A stretch of 64,000 bases of DNA from Eonycteris spelaea (lineage: Eukaryota; Chordata; Mammalia; Chiroptera; Pteropodidae): NCBI GenBank assembly GCA_003508835.1, contig PUFA01000072.1, forward strand, positions 2,764,501-2,828,500, read 5' to 3'. Numbering within the stretch: the first letter of the stretch is position 1; the number at the start of each line of letters is the position of its first letter. Below, one piece after another: positions 1 through 9,840 of the stretch. The translations under genes were made by a program, and so were the position numbers. The notes below the pieces were generated by a model, which was given only the letters and a program-made list of their open reading frames with translations, searched no databases and had not been told where the DNA came from.

Positions 1-480
1 TCAGCCAGCCACCAAATATTAATTAAGCACCTACTATGCGCCAGTTCTAGATTAACTAGAAAAGTCAGACAATGTCCCTCCTCTCATGGTGCTCCATGGT
101 GGTGGAGAAAACAGGTAGGAATCAGGTAACAAATAAGTAGCGTGGCTTCAGGTGGTGACAAGGGCTATGGAGAACACGAAGGAGGAAAGACTAACAGCAA
201 AGAGGGAAGGTGTGATCTAAAGAGGCCTCTCCAGGGAGATGTCACCTGAGCAGAGGTCTGAATGGTGTGAACCAGCATCACCTGGGAAGGAGCTGCACGC
301 AGAGAATCCATCAGCGCCACAGCCCTGAGGTGCGAATGAGCTTGTCGGTGAGGTGGACAGGAGATGATCACAATCACAGCGGGCCTTGCTGACCAACGCG
401 AGAGGTTCATATTTTATCCCAATGGTCAAGGAAAACCATGCAAGGGTTGAGACAGAGCAATACAATGATTTGATCTGCTT
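1..480 (-). mobile_element. L2 LINE 3' region, antisense, truncated by window edge
   Basis: The first 140 bases read like the reverse complement of the L2 3' tail: a 'cacctactatgcgccag' motif followed by text resembling 'acaatgtccctcctctcatg' and an aaataag stretch. The match continues with the usual reverse-complement L2 order: 'gaggcctctccagggagatg', 'gagcagaggtctgaatg', then 'ccctgaggtgcgaatgagct', and a 'ttttatcccaatgg' block near 413. Because the far 3' tail lies at base 1, the element is on the minus strand. Its end near 480 is approximate. It has no intact reading frame. Confidence 0.8.
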
Positions 481-484
481 GAGA

Positions 485-2115
485 CATGCGAAATACTGCT
501 CTGCGTAGGGGATAAACCGTCAAGAGATGAGAGCAGAAACAAGGAACATCAGGAGGCTATAGGGTATTTTGTTGGACTCTCCGATTGTTTGGCTCCTAAA
601 TGAACAGGAGTTTACCACGTGAGAATATGACCTGATCTAAAGATGCATCTTTAAAGATGGTGGGTGTACCCTGCAGAGAAAGGTCTGTTTCACTGATGGA
701 TGTGATTCCTTTCTAAATTTTCAATTTACCATTACCTCCATTCTAGTTCTGTCCATTGGTACTCTAAGTTACAGATTCGTAATGAAAACCTGTGATCAAA
801 ATGAACTTGGTGCATCACTCAAACTTAGCAGATAATAAAGAGAGCTGCCATGCTCATTTTAAGACCTGCTACGTGAACCCTTCTTTTTCAAGCTTCCCCA
901 GTCTTTTGGAATTTGCTTTACGAACACGAGGGTGACCTGTTTCGGAAAAAATGAGTACCAATACACTTAATATCTAGAAACCTAAAAAATCACCTGCCTC
1001 CACCAAGAAGATCATTTCCAAGTATGAAACTCTCATGTTTTAAATATTTCTACCCCCACGTTAACCTACAAAGCTTCCTGCCTTGAAGAAGAAAAGGGGG
1101 ACAGGCTGGAGCCCTGCGAATAATAGGGAGCAAGCAACATGCAAACTGCCCTCTGCAAGGTGTTTGTCCTAGGTAGGTTTTATGAGGAAAACGACAAACA
1201 CCCCCGCCTGTTGTAAAACAGTCGATAAGCCGTGCATTTCAAGATGCATTTTTCTTTTTTTCACACAGCAATCTCATAACAATATAAATTTCTCTGAGCA
1301 CGGATACCGATCTCGATGAGTTTTGCAGACTATTTATCCTGGCACAGGGAGGCATACGACATGCACCGAGAAAAGCAGTGGTCAACCGGGAAAGAATTCA
1401 AAGACTACTAACCCCTGAGGTGCTGTCCTTAGCTCTGCCATCTTTCTTCCTCTCGAACTCGATTTGTTATACATGCTCCCCAGATTTACTGTGCCACGAG
1501 TAATTACTTCACGGAATGTAAATCGAAAACATGCAGTTGACGAAACGAGCGCTTTCTTTTAAGAGGTTGCTTTTTGCCCAGCAACGTTTAAGCAAAAAAT
1601 AAAAAAATAAAATGAAAATGAAAATAAAAAAAGGTTCGCCAACCTGATGACATAGCTAGAAAGCGCAGTCCACTGGGCACCTTTTTGTTAGGCTTAAATG
1701 TCTTCAAGCACTGACCCCTCAATAAGAAAGAAACTTTTTTTTATTTTTATTTTTTTAAGAAAAAGGAAATTCAGTTCCTAAAAACTAACTTGTAATCAGG
1801 AAATGGCTGGTAATGATTCTGAGAGAATCTCATGAAACATTTTACATATATTTCACTCAAACCCAGGAAATTATTTACATTTTATTTTGGGATCAGCAAT
1901 TTTCCTTTTTCATTTACTCTTTCAACCAATGTTAGTGATCACCTACTATAACTCAGAAATCATACCAGGCATTTGGGATACAGAGCTGAACAGCACTTAG
2001 GGGAAAGAAAACATTACAACACAATATAACCCAAATAAGTCTTCCTGTGGTACACTGTCATGTTAATGGCCTGGATGACTCATTCCAGCCAGGATCCACG
2101 CCCTGTGTATCCCGC
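485..2115. other. No gene seen; unique-looking AT-moderate DNA
   Basis: No coding frame, RNA gene or confidently nameable repeat is visible. Landmarks are an A-rich tract at about 1593-1633, a T-rich/A-rich tract at about 1733-1768, and a stretch near 1925-1995 ('gatcacctactataactcag', then 'catttgggatacagagctga') that resembles the reverse complement of an L2 tail but is too short and diverged to call firmly. Confidence 0.5.
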
Positions 2116-2118
2116 TCT

Positions 2119-2552
2119 GACAGTTAATTCTGTGTGTCAACCTGACTGCACCATGGGGTACTCTGATATTTGGTCAAACATTATTCTGGTTGTTTCTGTG
2201 AGGGTGTCTTTGGATGAAATTAACATTTAAATCAATGAATGTCTAAAGAGAACAAAGAGGCTAACATTCCCCTGAGCAAGAGAGAATCCTTCTAGCCTGA
2301 AGGCCTTAGAACTGGGGCAGGGGGCTTTTCCTCCAGTGGACTCCAACCAACTAAATACCGGCTCTTCCGTCGTGTGTCCCGAGCCTGCTGTCCTGGGTCT
2401 CCAGCTTGCCGACTCACCCTACAGATCCTGGGACCTGCCGGCTTCCATGGTCTCAGGAGCCAATTCCTTAGACTCAGTCTCTTTGTGTAATAAATACACA
2501 AACACACACAGCCTATGGGTTCTGTTTCTCTGGAGAACCCTAATAACCCACC
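2119..2552 (+). mobile_element. Ancient LTR-like interspersed repeat
   Basis: This segment follows the order of a widespread mammalian repeat I recognise by pattern: an opening resembling 'ttaattctgtgtgtcaacct', then 'atttggtcaaacattattct', 'tgtgagggtgtctttggatg', a block on agents 'cccctgagcaagagagaat', then 'aataaatacac' and a terminal 'gttctgtttctctggagaac'. It starts with TG, carries a polyadenylation-like aataaa near its end, and spans about 430 bases, all consistent with a solitary LTR. I cannot fix the family name. No internal retroviral region adjoins it. Confidence 0.65.
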
Positions 2553-2744
2553 TTTACAGGGACGCTGGGCTTGGCCATGTGACCTGTTTGGGCCAATGGG
2601 ACATCAAGATACACACTACCTGCTAAAGGTAGTTAAGTGTTTAAAAGCTTGCCCTCTCGGAAAACCAGACCACGTGTAAGAAACCTGAATCACCATACCG
2701 GAAAGGCCAACGTGGAAGAAGCATCCTGGCCAGCAGCCCCAGCT

Positions 2745-3110
2745 AGCAGCTAGGGGAGTCTTCCTGTGGGGCCCTGTAAAAGCCCTTGGAAAATCTTAAC
2801 CAGGAGAATAGCACGACCATAGACGTTGATACATAAAACCACCGGAGTACCACGGGGTGACAATATGAAGAACAACAGCCAGACCAGACTCGGTCAGACC
2901 AGTTCGTCACCAATGAGGATGGGGGCTGTGAAGATGGAGCGGCAGAGACAGAACCCACAGACTTGGGGACCTCTCAGACATGGGAGACCAAAAAAAAAAA
3001 AGAGGGAGATGACCGCGTAAGTCACGAGGTTTCTGGCTTGGGAGACTGGGTAGAGGTGATAATCTGGTTTCATTCTAACATAGATGAGCAGGACGGGAGT
3101 AAGCACTGGT
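2745..3110 (-). mobile_element. L2 LINE fragment, antisense
   Basis: The block around 3028-3055 ('aggtttctggcttgggagac' followed by 'tgggtagaggtgat') is a distinctive part of reverse-complement L2 3' sequence. Upstream text about 2780-2830 resembles the preceding L2 part that describes the slow 'ttttaaccaggagaatagca' stretch. An A12 run at 2990-3001 interrupts it. Boundaries are approximate. Confidence 0.65.
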
Positions 3111-3114
3111 TCGG

Positions 3115-4215
3115 AGAATGGCCAAGGGTAAGGAAAATAAGCACAGCGATCCACATCTCAAGCATGGCACCCTTGACAAAGAGCTGGAGCACTCCTTCCG
3201 CCTCAAGGCTCTCATCCGAGACCCTTCACGCGAGCAGGGCTGTCCAGTGCCTAACGGTAACAGGACAGTTAACGCGACGACGCCATTCTTCCCAGAACCT
3301 GGTGTTTCCTTTTGCTAGGGCGGTCTCAAAATATAGGTCCGGAAATACACTGGATTATAAACGAAATGCTGAGTGCATCAACACGATGATGAGAACCACT
3401 GCCCACTGCCCACGTCATCTCTTGCTAGTGCGAGACTGGGTGACTGAGAGTGTTTGCTCACAGCCCCCTGGTAGAGAGAAAATACTCTCCTGCGTGCCTC
3501 GTCTCTCAGCCGCTGTTGAGGACCTGTACGGAATTCCTAGCAAGTGGGTTCATTTGATTGTTGGGACTGTTTCTGGACCTTGCTCTCCCCGTAAATCAAT
3601 AAATGTCGCAGTGATAATGCCAGCTAGAAAATCCTCGCTACATCTTCCTCCCCTCCTCCTAGCTCCTAGGAGACGTACTACTTTGTGTCCGCAGACTCGT
3701 TCTGAGTCTCCTCCTGGAAATTCATCAAGCAGTAGAAACGGAAAACAGCCCAGGTGAGGAAGGTAACAGTTCATTGAATGGGACTCGTACTTGATCTTAT
3801 AAAAGAATGACTCACTGAAATCCACAAACAGGCCTCTGGCATGAGCCAGAAAGCTACCTGGGCCAGCTTACAGCTTTGGGTGTAGCCTCTTGAAATAAAT
3901 CTTTCCAGAAACCCAGCATTTTGGAAAGTCTTACTGTCCCAACTTCACGAGGAGAACCCAACCCACCTGGTCCCATTGGCCCTGCACGCTCCGGTCTAAA
4001 CTAGGACGCATTTTTTTTTTTTATCTTGCTTATGAGTGCTTTTACTGTGCACGCTTTAGGATTTTATCATTTCAAATTTCTCTTACCATTTTAAGATTTC
4101 TCGTCGTCACTCTGACACCAGACTCTGTCCATAAAAATAGAGCCTCCGCATGCAGAAAACCTGCCCCTTAAGTTGGCTCTGCGGACCAACCACATGGTGT
4201 CCAGGAAAAGATGAG
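3115..4215. other. No supported gene; one long but unrecognised open frame
   Basis: A 264-codon plus-strand frame (2963-3757) crosses this stretch. Its first 50 codons lie in the L2 remnant above, and the rest shows no domain, periodicity, signal peptide or membrane segment that I recognise. I do not annotate it as a gene. A T12 run sits near 4011-4022. Confidence 0.5.
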
Positions 4216-4219
4216 GACT

Positions 4220-4335
4220 GGATGTGGAGAGACCTGCTTCAAAGCCTAATGCACCATTTTCTGTGGGACCCCAGCAAGTCACTTAACCACATTTGTACAC
4301 AGGGAATAATGCTACCTGCCTAATGCGTGCATGTA
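4220..4335 (+). mobile_element. MIR SINE fragment
   Basis: The core pattern of MIR is visible: a 'gagacctgcttcaaagcc' opening, 'cagcaagtcacttaaccaca' corresponding to the MIR core, then 'acacagggaataatgctacc' corresponding to its conserved 3' part. Plus orientation. Both ends are decayed. Confidence 0.7.
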
Positions 4336-4387
4336 TGTCATCCACTTAAGGAACTGTCTATATAAATAATGCTGTTTCGTATGTTTG

Positions 4388-4505
4388 ACTTCCCACTGAG
4401 CACAAATTGTTTGAAGATAAGGATATGTTTTGTTTGTTTTTTTAACTTTTACATCTCACAGCACCTGGCACATAGTAAATTCTCAAGCAACATTTAATAA
4501 CAGAT
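4388..4505 (+). mobile_element. L2 LINE 3' tail
   Basis: 'cccactgagcacaaattg' then 'cacagcacctggcacatagt' and a closing 'caagcaacatttaataa' reproduce the L2 3' terminus in plus orientation. The T-rich tract at about 4422-4450 replaces the usual internal segment. Confidence 0.75.
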
Positions 4506-4774
4506 AAAGAATACATGTAAGAGAAGCACAGGGCCTAAGGGACACTAACTATGTGGCGGATAACATCATAAAGACAATGGTTTGAAAATGGCTACTGTGA
4601 AAAGTAGCAAAGCCCACCAGTTGTGGCTCCCCTTCTCCCCTTGCAAGGCGCTACGGTAATGATGCTGATGAAACATCGAGGGGTTGGGGAAGTTCAAGAA
4701 CGTTCTTATGTGTTGCTAAAATTATCAATAACTAAAGACCAGATAAACACAACCGGCATTTCGATTACGTTAGC

Positions 4775-4905
4775 ATCCACTCATTCTCTTTGGGTCAACA
4801 ATGTTGTTTTCAAGAACCCATTCTGTGCCAGGCTGTGAGCTGGGCTCTTGGTTTCCAAAGGGAAAAGACACAGGATGTCCCCACAAAGAATTCACTATGT
4901 AGGCA
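4775..4905 (-). mobile_element. L2 LINE 3' tail, antisense
   Basis: 'tgtgccaggctgtgagctgg' preceded by a degraded 'atccactcattctctttggg' matches the reverse complement of the L2 3' end, followed by 'ccacaaagaattcactatgt'. Moderately diverged. Confidence 0.6.
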
Positions 4906-4931
4906 TAATCATTAAGCATTGCAACATTTAA

Positions 4932-4953
4932 AACACACACACACACACACACC
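4932..4953. repeat. (AC)n microsatellite
   Basis: Eleven AC units, uninterrupted, then a short C run. Confidence 0.95.
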
Positions 4954-4959
4954 CCTATT

Positions 4960-5700
4960 AATTAAAAGCACCTTTGACAGGCTACATGATGATCCCCACC
5001 TGTGCTTCATGCCTAACACCTGAAGGTCTCTTTCAAACCTGATGTCAGAGACAGTCTATAACTTTCACAAGAAAATCATTCCTTCCACCTTATCCTCTTT
5101 ACCTCCCTTTGGACCCCAAACACTACTCCCCCTTAATCACATCCGTTTTCCGGGCCTGGCTCCACTGGACTTTTGGCTGCTCTCCCACATAATCTCACCA
5201 CACTTTCGGAGGCTGACAATTTGCCAAGAGTGGAGATTTTGAAAAGAATGTGCGACTGGCCTTCTAGGCCATTCTAAGAGTGGGGTTCCAAAGACGTTTG
5301 AGTGGTGGCAACGGAAACCCTTGGATTAAGATGAAAAGCCCCCAGGGCCCCTTGAAAACAGGCATTCTGGTGCACAGCTTAAACTATGAGGCACCTTGTC
5401 ATTACCCCCACGCCCCCCAACACACACACACTCTCCTCATGGGCCAAAATGGACGTTCCCCCACCAGCTGTCTCCTCTAGTTCATCAGGGCTGCAGATCG
5501 TCTCAAACAAAAGCCTTTGAGACTATTTTTACCTCCCAGTGAAATTAATTTGGTGCAAAAGTAGCAGGAGTCCCTTCCCTCGTAGGAAAAGCTTCTGTTC
5601 CTGCGAATCTGATCCGTGAGAGTCCACCCACTGAGGAGCAGAATTAGCCATGGGGGTTTGGGTTGGGTTTGTGTTCCTGAAATAACTTCTTTTCAAGGTT
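4960..5700. other. No gene or nameable repeat seen
   Basis: Pyrimidine-rich unique-looking sequence. The short frames have no recognisable family motif. A short CA run occurs near 5420-5431. Confidence 0.5.
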
Positions 5701-6060
5701 TCCCGTGGCATCGGGGCACGTGAGGAATGGCACCCTGCGGGTGGGTGGGTGAGCGCGGGGGCGCCGTTGGGGGCCTGGCAGAGGCTTCCTCGCAGGCCTA
5801 GCGAGGCGCTCGGAACGCCGCGATTTCTCTCGGGGGGGTTCCGTTCCCAGGGCCTCCTGCAAAGGCGCGCCGCCTGAGTTCACGGGGCCCTGGAGAGCAG
5901 CACTGGGCAGGAGATGCGGACTCCCTTAAGCCGGGAGAAACGCCAAAATGCTGGTCTGCGTGTCTGCGGAAAGAACGTCCGTCTGGCGAAGAACTGCGAT
6001 CCATCTGAAAACGTCGCCGCCTTCAGGAAGCCTTCCTTCATCCTCTCCGGAGAAGTCCTC
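5701..6060. promoter_or_regulatory. Candidate CpG island
   Basis: By hand count there are about 34 CpG dinucleotides in these 360 bases, close to the number expected from base composition alone. The densest part, 5750-5880, contains clusters such as 'gagcgcgggggcgccg' and 'aaggcgcgccgcc'. Length, GC content and CpG ratio meet the usual definition of a CpG island, so a promoter or first exon on either strand is possible. No TATA box, splice pattern or convincing coding frame fixes a direction. The surrounding window is itself CpG-rich, which weakens the call. Confidence 0.45.
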
Positions 6061-6139
6061 TCTCCCTCCACGCAACAGCGTTTCATTTCTTCCCCCACAT
6101 GCAGCCTCACGGTACGGTTACTTGCCTGCTTGGCTCATC

Positions 6140-6235
6140 CGTGTGCGCCAAGTCAATGTATTATTTGTAGGGCAGGAAAGGAACTGTCTTCACCCTCCTG
6201 TCTTCACAGCATGAAGCCCTCAATAAATAGTCAGT
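6140..6235 (+). mobile_element. L2 LINE 3' tail
   Basis: 'ggcaggaaaggaactgtctt', then 'cttcacagcatgaagccctc' and 'aataaatagtcagtgatggg' read as a diverged L2 3' terminus in plus orientation. Confidence 0.6.
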
Positions 6236-6375
6236 GATGGGATGGAATTGAGGGCTGAAAGCAACTTTAAAGACCGCTAAGTTCAACCTCCCTCTTCATA
6301 AAACAGAAAGCTGAGGTCCAGACAGGCTCTCAGGGACCTGACCGGCCAGGGAGCCCAGCCCCCACTCCAGAGCTC
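6236..6375 (+). repeat. Old interspersed repeat, family unassigned
   Basis: The text around 6268-6330 ('aaagaccgctaagttcaacc', then 'cataaaacagaaagctgagg') resembles a common mammalian repeat with a 'cttagagatcatctagtcc' type core followed by a MIR-like end. A reverse-strand relative may lie at 7150-7210 ('cttccagctctgtaattctg'). I cannot give a family name. Confidence 0.4.
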
Positions 6376-7299
6376 TTGACCTCCCTCTGCTGAATTTCGA
6401 ATGCCACTTTTCAGCACCTGCACCTTTTACAGATCTCTCTTTACTTTGTCAGTTCAGGAATATAAAAATGTTCTGGGTATAACTGGGTTTGCTCACAAAA
6501 TTGTCTTATTTCGGATGTAAAAAGCACGTTTTGAGAAAATAGGGAGATGCACTAATTAAATTTATTCCTAGATTGGTTTTAAATGTTTTGAGTTTAGTTA
6601 TAAATGAAGCTTTGAAATGTTGAATTTTAAACGATTCAGCAGCCTTTTTTGTGTGTGTGTGTGATTGGTTTCTAAGACTCATAAAAGAACTTAAGAACAG
6701 AGAATTCTCAAGGCTGTTGTCGAGAAAAGAAAGTGAGTTTGCTCCCTGGACACGCACCCCCAGCCCCAGAGTCCAGCTTCACCCCAGAAACTGCCTTTGC
6801 TTTGTGGCAATTTGGGCAATAGGTTCCATTTTGGGTTCTAAGTGTCTGTCCTCGACGCTCTCCACCTCTTCAATAAAAACTTCGAGTGGCTCTGTTTTAT
6901 TGTCTTCACAGACTTGACAATAAACCCAGGTGTGAAAAAAAAATCTTAATTTATAAATTTTAAATTTTCAGGGGAAAAAATACTTGGAATAGTGTTTTTC
7001 TCTTAAGTTATATTTCATTTGTATGGATCCTTCTGCACTTCTAACTGGTCTTTCTCATGCCCGTTAGCACTCTTCTGAACATTGGACAGAAACGTCAATG
7101 GTTACACCAAGGGGTGGGCACCAGGGTGCTCCACGGACCCCACAACCAGGCCTGGGACCTCCCTCTCATTACCTTAACACCCCTTCCAGCTCTGTAATTC
7201 TGTGGTTTTAAACGTATTGACCAAAGGAAAAAAAAAAAAGGATAAGACAAGAAAATTCCTACCATCTCAGCTTAGCTCTGCGTCCTGAAACCTTTTCAG

Positions 7300-7341
7300 G
7301 TTTTCCAATTACCTCCCCTGCTTTTCCAACTACCTCCCCTG
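7300..7341. repeat. Two-copy 21-base tandem duplication
   Basis: The unit beginning 'ttttccaattacctcccctg' is repeated directly as 'ttttccaactacctcccctg', with one or two differences between copies. Confidence 0.85.
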
Positions 7342-8162
7342 GTACAGTTCACCTTGTAGATTTGTATAATAAATACAATCACCCTGCACCCAGACAAAAG
7401 ACCCCTCCCGTGCCGTGGCTGCAGAAAGGCCAGTCACAGGCTTTGCTTAACGCCAAGGACCAACATTTTCTCCTTGGAAGAGAACATACAATCCTTTGTG
7501 AATCAGAACTCTCTGATTCTTGGCAGCTTTCAAATATCTCGGGTACTTCTTTTCCTCTCATGTTAAAAAAAAAAAATTCGTCTCTTCTCATCCTTTACTT
7601 TCAAGGATGTTAAAGTGTGAGGCTCAGCTCCTATAGCAAGTCAACGCACAGTGCGTAGGAACAGAACTCAGCTGAGCATCAGACCGCAGGCATGCTGCCT
7701 GCTAAACTTCACGCCCAGCAGAACTTCGCTAAAGCTTCCTGCCGGCTCCAGGCTCTGTGAGTAAGGGGACCGACCATAACAATCGTCCAAAGAGCACAAC
7801 ATTTTGAGTATGAAAAGGGTTGCTGAAAATAATTAACAGGCATTTGTTAATCTATGGGAGGCCTAAACCAAGACTTTCTCGTGTCAACAAGACTGCCTGG
7901 CGTGAACTGGGATGTGTGTCACCCATCTATGTGTAAAATCAAAAGCTTACAGCTAATTCGTAACGGCATCACAGACATGCCCAGAGAACTGGCGTACAGC
8001 CCCTTCAGGAGGTCATTAAGTTAGCACACACTCCTGGTTTTCCTCCTACCCCCTGCCCTTCCTCTCCCATCCAATCTGCTGCAGCCCCTCAGAGCTCTCT
8101 CCTGGGGCCTCATCTCTTCTCACTCTATACATCCTGTCTGGCAAGATGATCTCCTAACACTA

Positions 8163-8180
8163 ACACCACCACCACCACCA
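8163..8180. repeat. (CAC)n microsatellite
   Basis: Six near-perfect trinucleotide units, followed by loosely related caa and aac units. Confidence 0.9.
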
Positions 8181-8599
8181 ACGAAGACAACAACAAAAAG
8201 CATCTTTATCTTCAGCACACACCTGACTCCTTCTAACCTCCACCCCACATCCACACCCAATGTCAGGCTTCCCAAACAGAGTACGTCCAAACTCTTGATC
8301 TGCCATGTCCCATGCTCCCAAATATGCTCTCCCTCTAAAGTTGGGGACCCCAACGCCTGGCCGGCAGACCGGTACCAGTCTGTGGAAGGTGAGCGAAGGT
8401 GAGTGGCAGGAAGAGCGAGGGAAGTCTCCTCTGCATCGGCAGCCGCCCCCAGCGCTAGCATCATCGCCTCAGCGCCACCTCAGGTCACCAGGTGTTAGAG
8501 TAGCATAGGCGCACTGGTCCATGATGCCAAAAAAGGTAGGGACTGCTGCTCTGGAGTCTCCATAGCCTTAAGCCACCTCCACCCATTCCCGCCTTCGGT

Positions 8600-8965
8600 C
8601 CAGAAACCATCCCCCTCATCCCGCGACGGCCAATGCGGAGGCAACTCCTCGGCGTATCCCGAATGAGCTCACGCTGTCCGTCCCCACTGCCTCCGCCTCC
8701 TCCAAGCTCCCCTCTTCCCGACTTGGGGAGCAGGTGCCACTGGTTCTCCAGCCGTTGCTGTTTCCTCATCTTCACCCATCCGTCAAGCCCACTTCCTACC
8801 AGATTCATTTCAACGAGGCAACCGGAGCAACCTTCACAAGCTGCAAATAGGGTCACATCATTCCTAGCTTAGGACCCTCCCCTGAGTCCCCAGTGTTCCT
8901 AAGACTGCACTCAAAATGCTTAAGCAGACCCCTGACACCCGGCTGGCATTAAATGCCATCGCCCC
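8600..8965 (+). mobile_element. L2 LINE fragment
   Basis: The part 8815-8935 follows the L2 plus-strand order: 'aaccttcacaagctgcaaat', 'agggtcacatcattcctagc', 'taggaccctcccctgagtcc', then 'actgcactcaaaatgct'. The pyrimidine-rich segment from 8600 probably belongs to the same element. CpG content is higher than in the usual consensus. Confidence 0.6.
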
Positions 8966-9180
8966 GAGGGAGCCTTCTGCCCACTGACAGTAGGTCAATG
9001 TGCTCATGGCACCTACGTCCCCTTTTAATTAGTGGTAGTTTAATGTCCACCTTCCCCCACCTTAGGTACCCAGTAGAGAGTATTTCACCAGAAGGAAGAG
9101 GTGGAAGGAGGAAGGTGTCAGGCTAAAACGGATTCCACTCCTGTTGCCCGCTGCGCTGTCCCTTCAGCGTGATGGGGCCG

Positions 9181-9840
9181 AAACGAGGCGGGCAGAGAAA
9201 CGAGGACAGTTCAAATGAAAGACGCAGCTGAGAATCACGAGCAAGGAGGCGGAAGGACCACCACACGGGGCTTCGGGCCGACTTTCGGAAAGGCCGGGGC
9301 GCTTCCTTTGCACGTGTTTGTTCGCTCGAAATGCCCCAACTGGAGACAGGATTTCAGAAAGAAGGGGAGCATGAGAAGGGTGGGTGTTTTGCATGGAGGC
9401 AGGTCACTCAGCATCCGTGGACGGGGGCTTCCCGGTCCACGAGGATGTGAAACGAGGTGACTCCGAGGTTCCCTCTGGCTCCCACGTCCTCTGAGTCTTT
9501 GTGGGACGGTGGTGGCTCAGAGCCGGGGCACCCAGCTCTACGCTGCCCCCGCCGGCATCTAACCCGAAACGCGGCATGTTCCCACACACCGGGGGGCAAG
9601 GGCAAGTTCCTCCCTTACGCGTGTTAAAACCACACGAAGCTTCACCGCTCAGAGCTCCCCACGGACACACCGTCTCCGGTGCCTGTGCTGCGAAGGCCAC
9701 CGTGAGAGCAAAGCCCCCTGACGGGCACAGCTGCCGAAGGCAGGAATCACCCGAAGCACCTGACCTAAGTGTCGGCGGCTCGCGTGATCCGGCGAAAGCA
9801 GATCGGAACAGAAATGCCTGATCGTCAGGACTCCCCCGCA
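9181..9840. promoter_or_regulatory. CpG-dense block, possible second CpG island
   Basis: I count about 52 CpG dinucleotides in 660 bases, again near the number expected without CpG depletion. A 145-codon minus-strand frame (9404-9841) and a 106-codon plus-strand frame (9501-9821) overlap here, which is what stop-poor GC-rich DNA gives by chance. Neither has a recognisable domain. Because many other parts of the window are CpG-rich, promoter function is only a possibility. Confidence 0.35.

Larger units (their letters stand above)
6376..8595. other. No gene seen; minor repeats only
   Basis: AT-rich to 7020, then mixed. A 21-base direct tandem pair lies at 7300-7341. Poly-A runs occur near 7229-7240 and 7566-7576. 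A (CAC)n run lies at 8163-8180. None of the short frames here carries a recognisable domain. Confidence 0.5.
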
